Assembly (NCBI GenBank): GCA_028705705.1
Contig: JAQWCZ010000026.1
Coordinates: forward strand, 1 to 8,525
Direction: 5' to 3'
DNA length: 8,525 bases
From: Paludibacter sp.
GTDB taxonomy: Bacteria > Bacteroidota > Bacteroidia > Bacteroidales > Paludibacteraceae
The translations under genes were made by a program, and so were the position numbers. This document shows positions 6,859 to 8,525 of this stretch, in pieces. Below the pieces are notes generated by a model that worked only from the letters and a program-made list of their open reading frames with translations, ran no database searches and was not told the origin of the DNA. Position 1 is the first letter of the stretch; each line of letters opens with the position of its first letter.

Positions 6859-6859
6859 A

Positions 6860-7456
6860 TCACTTACCAATATAAATATCTTTCTCAACTACATTATCCA
6901 TTTGCACCAAACTCCCATTCATCATATCATAGACATTAATTACGCCATCAGCATTTAAATCCTGGTATTTGTATTCAAAATTAAGGTAACTACCTGCAAC
7001 TTTATCTTCATTATTGATTACTGCATCTCCATTAATATCAGCAAGTTTAATTCCTCCAACAACAGCATTTGGATACGTTGCCCAATTGTCAATATCAGCT
7101 TGTGAAGTATATACGCCAACTATCAGATTACCAATCAGAACACCATCAACAGTGTTTTTATTTATCAAATTACTTAAATCACCCTTTGATGCAAGCAAAG
7201 TATACCCTTTTTCTTTTACATCACTAAAAGTCGCGATACCATTGTTATCTGTTTGAGCTGAAACTGTTCCTGATTGAGACACCAGCAATACAGTTGCACC
7301 AATCTCAACTTCCATTTCTCCGGCTGTTACACTCCATGTTGAAGTATTGTAAACTTTAACCTGGATTTCGTTTTTGATAGTTGGTAACTCATCTGATTTT
7401 TCACATCCTACTAAAACAAGTAATACTGTGATCATGGCGGAAATACATTTTTTCAT
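6860..7456 (-). CDS. Secreted lipoprotein with two dockerin/EF-hand-like calcium loops
   Basis: This 198-aa protein begins with a lipoprotein signal peptide: basic MKK, a hydrophobic core, and a lipobox LVGC with Cys18 as the lipidated residue. It is therefore probably anchored in the envelope. Residues about 31-91 look like a small beta-sandwich of the carboxypeptidase-regulatory/transthyretin kind (SAQTDNNGIATFSDVKEKGYTL). The C-terminal part has two loops with the dockerin pattern DxNxDxxIxxxD: D140-N142-D144-I147-D151 (DINGDAVINNED) and D166-N168-D170-I173-D177 (DLNADGVINVYD). The acidic positions should bind calcium. Dockerins bind cohesins in cellulosomes, but Bacteroidota often carry such repeats without cellulosomes, so a structural calcium role is as likely. 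The start has an A-rich leader. The YoaP-like gene ends 31 nt upstream on the same strand, so co-transcription is likely. Function unknown. Confidence 0.8.
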   Translation of the reverse strand: MKKCISAMITVLLVLVGCEKSDELPTIKNEIQVKVYNTSTWSVTAGEMEVEIGATVLLVSQSGTVSAQTDNNGIATFSDVKEKGYTLLASKGDLSNLINKNTVDGVLIGNLIVGVYTSQADIDNWATYPNAVVGGIKLADINGDAVINNEDKVAGSYLNFEYKYQDLNADGVINVYDMMNGSLVQMDNVVEKDIYIGK

Positions 7457-7487
7457 GGGTGTTTTTTTTTATCATTAATTAATTCAT
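7457..7487 (-). other. Short gap between the YoaP-like gene and the lipoprotein gene
   Basis: This 31-nt spacer includes a nine-base T run (7462-7470; A run on the coding strand) and short TTAA/TTCA repeats. No terminator or promoter is evident, which supports a single transcript for the two genes. Confidence 0.4.
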
Positions 7488-8267
7488 TCATTTTTTATTA
7501 TTCATAATATTTTCAAATCTTGTATTGCTAATCGGATGATGACTAATAATATCACCATTAAAGATGATTGCAAAGGTTCCGAAAGCGCATGGATTGTTTT
7601 GTGCCGATTCCGCATCATTTAAATCAATAAGCCTTGTTTTTAGGTTGAATTTTCGTGTTGCCGTTTCAATTATAGCTTGTACGTTTTTCTCCGTATACGG
7701 ACACTGAGGAGAACGTATGATGGTAAGTCCATCCTGATAAAAACGAAGATTTCCATTCATTTCCTGTTTAAAACAAGGACTTTCAGCCTGCGAATCTAAT
7801 TTATGCACCAACAATTCAAAGTCAGGTTTTGCTTTATCAACAATTTCAAAACCTTTTTTCATAAATATCGCATTATCGGCCATAAATGAACCTTTTCTTG
7901 TGACGACAGCAACACCTGACATCTGTTGACTTTTTGCATCCTGAATACAGGCATCAATTAAGGCCGAAGCATAACCCTTTCCCTTAAATTCATTTTTAAA
8001 TCCAACGAAAAGACAATGTATAAACATATAACCATCAGCATTGACTGGACGATGCGCATATTTTCCGGGCAAATATTCAATCATACCCTGATAGCCGCCT
8101 TTAGCTGAAATCAGCGCTTTAATTCTAAGTCCTTTGGGATAATAGGTCTTGAACCATTCAATTTTATTTCTCAATTCTTTGTGCTTACCTGCATCTTTGT
8201 ACCCACAAACACCATATTCCGCGATATTTTCCGGAGTCAGGTCAATAATTTCGATGTCGTTAGTCAT
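7488..8267 (-). CDS. YoaP-like protein: GNAT N-acetyltransferase domain fused to a thioredoxin-like C-terminal domain
   Basis: This is a cytoplasmic 259-aa protein with no signal peptide or membrane segment. Residues about 1-157 form a GNAT acetyltransferase domain. The acetyl-CoA-binding loop is at 93-103 (EFKGKGYASAL, with G96 and G98; the usual first Gln/Arg is Glu here). It is preceded by the strand MFIHCLFVGF and followed by FMADNAIFMKKGFEIVDK, a typical GNAT motif B ending. Residues about 174-259 (FYQDGLTIIRSPQCPYTEKN onward) resemble the YoaP C-terminal domain. This is a thioredoxin-like fold with a single cysteine, C189, in CPYT where thioredoxins have CxxC, so it is unlikely to be a dithiol oxidoreductase. 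Proteins of this make-up are widespread in Firmicutes and Bacteroidota, and their substrate is, to my knowledge, unsettled. The start at 8267 follows an AT-rich leader; no in-frame alternative looks better. It is probably the first gene of a unit with the lipoprotein gene. Confidence 0.85.
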   Translation of the reverse strand: MTNDIEIIDLTPENIAEYGVCGYKDAGKHKELRNKIEWFKTYYPKGLRIKALISAKGGYQGMIEYLPGKYAHRPVNADGYMFIHCLFVGFKNEFKGKGYASALIDACIQDAKSQQMSGVAVVTRKGSFMADNAIFMKKGFEIVDKAKPDFELLVHKLDSQAESPCFKQEMNGNLRFYQDGLTIIRSPQCPYTEKNVQAIIETATRKFNLKTRLIDLNDAESAQNNPCAFGTFAIIFNGDIISHHPISNTRFENIMNNKK

Positions 8268-8314
8268 GATTATAATTTTTGATTATTCTGCAACGTATTA
8301 AATTACTATGCAGA

Positions 8315-8525
8315 TTAAAATGCATAAACCTTTGATAGCCCAAAGATAAAAACAAAATTTGAGATTGTTAATAATTGTACTGGTTTTTTTTTTGCAAGGA
8401 TACCCTGTGAGACTGAAGTGAATAACATTTTTTCTGGATCAAACGCCCATAAAAACTTATCAACCCCTAAACTCGTATAAAAACTATTGTCATCATTAAA
8501 TTCAATATTAAACATACCCGTATTA
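8315..8525 (-). CDS. Partial reading frame of unknown function, cut by the right window edge and possibly frameshifted
   Basis: The frame is open to the window edge (NTG precedes the first visible Met at 8515), so the gene may begin outside. The part nearest the edge (MFNIEFNDDNSFYTSLGVDKF, then LWAFDPEKMLFTSVSQGILAK) has ordinary protein composition; I recognise no family. It then runs through ten consecutive A residues on the coding strand (8384-8393), encoding KKK, into a hydrophobic tail ending SKVYAF at 8315. The tail overlaps a candidate promoter for the next gene. If the run were nine bases, the frame would stop at 8368-8370, just before that promoter. A slipped homopolymer, sequencing error, decayed gene or genuine C-terminus cannot be told apart here. 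Confidence that some coding sequence is present is moderate; confidence in this end is low. Confidence 0.4.
   Translation of the reverse strand, partial: NTGMFNIEFNDDNSFYTSLGVDKFLWAFDPEKMLFTSVSQGILAKKKPVQLLTISNFVFIFGLSKVYAF
8341..8348 (-). promoter_or_regulatory. Candidate -7 box for the YoaP-like gene
   Basis: On the - strand this reads TATCTTTG, an exact TAnnTTTG match, 73 nt upstream of the start at 8267. No TTG is found at the expected 19-21 nt upstream, so the promoter is only partly supported. It lies inside the far 3' end of the reading frame described next, which suggests that the true end of that gene is earlier. Confidence 0.35.

Larger units (their letters stand above)
6724..6859. 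other. Convergent intergenic region
   Basis: This stretch lies between the stop of the carboxyltransferase (+ strand) and the stop of the lipoprotein (- strand). It holds a strong stem-loop and, next to the lipoprotein stop, a short palindrome. No gene is seen. Confidence 0.6.

Noticed and set aside
7014..7256. 80-aa plus-strand frame opposite the lipoprotein gene
   Set aside because: It is the antisense shadow of the lipoprotein, whose signal peptide and calcium loops are clearly the real coding signal.
8268..8525. Plus-strand gene at the right edge
   Set aside because: All plus-strand frames are short and broken by stops; the minus strand has the better, edge-open frame.

Overview
The window is AT-rich and looks like a Bacteroidota chromosome, probably of the order Bacteroidales. 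The main evidence is the promoter signature: several -7 boxes of the form TAnnTTTG, two of them with a TTG about 19-20 nt upstream. Starts are preceded by A/T-rich leaders rather than clear Shine-Dalgarno sequences. A fermentative, succinate/propionate-forming lifestyle fits the gene content; this is inference. No mobile element, tRNA, rRNA or CRISPR array was seen.

Left part (1-1522, + strand): the last 44 codons of an unidentified membrane protein, then a 452-aa PlsC-type acyltransferase of phospholipid synthesis with a membrane-embedded C-terminal half. The two are 26 nt apart and probably co-transcribed.

Centre (1523-6800, + strand): a cluster for the PEP/pyruvate/oxaloacetate node. A well-formed promoter with a palindrome in its spacer drives ppdK (pyruvate, phosphate dikinase, 908 aa), which ends in a stem-loop terminator. 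A 372-nt intergenic region follows, with direct repeats, a palindrome and two -7 boxes. It leads into a two-gene operon: a free-standing biotin carboxyl carrier protein, then an OadA/5S-type carboxyltransferase. The carboxyltransferase has no biotin domain of its own and instead ends in a tail resembling the C-terminus of decarboxylase gamma (OadG) subunits. Together they would move CO2 between oxaloacetate/pyruvate and biotin. The other half-reaction (biotin carboxylase, membrane decarboxylase, or acyl-CoA carboxyltransferase) must be encoded elsewhere. PPDK interconverts pyruvate and PEP, so the cluster is coherent.

Right part (6800-8525, - strand): a strong stem-loop separates the convergent transcription units. 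Then come a 198-aa secreted lipoprotein with two dockerin/EF-hand-like loops, a 259-aa YoaP-like protein (GNAT domain plus a thioredoxin-like tail), and an unidentified reading frame running off the window edge through a ten-base homopolymer.

The most notable items are the split biotin-enzyme architecture with its gamma-like tail, the candidate operators at the ppdK and biotin-carrier promoters, and the possible frameshift at the right edge. Nothing here proves a wholly new system.
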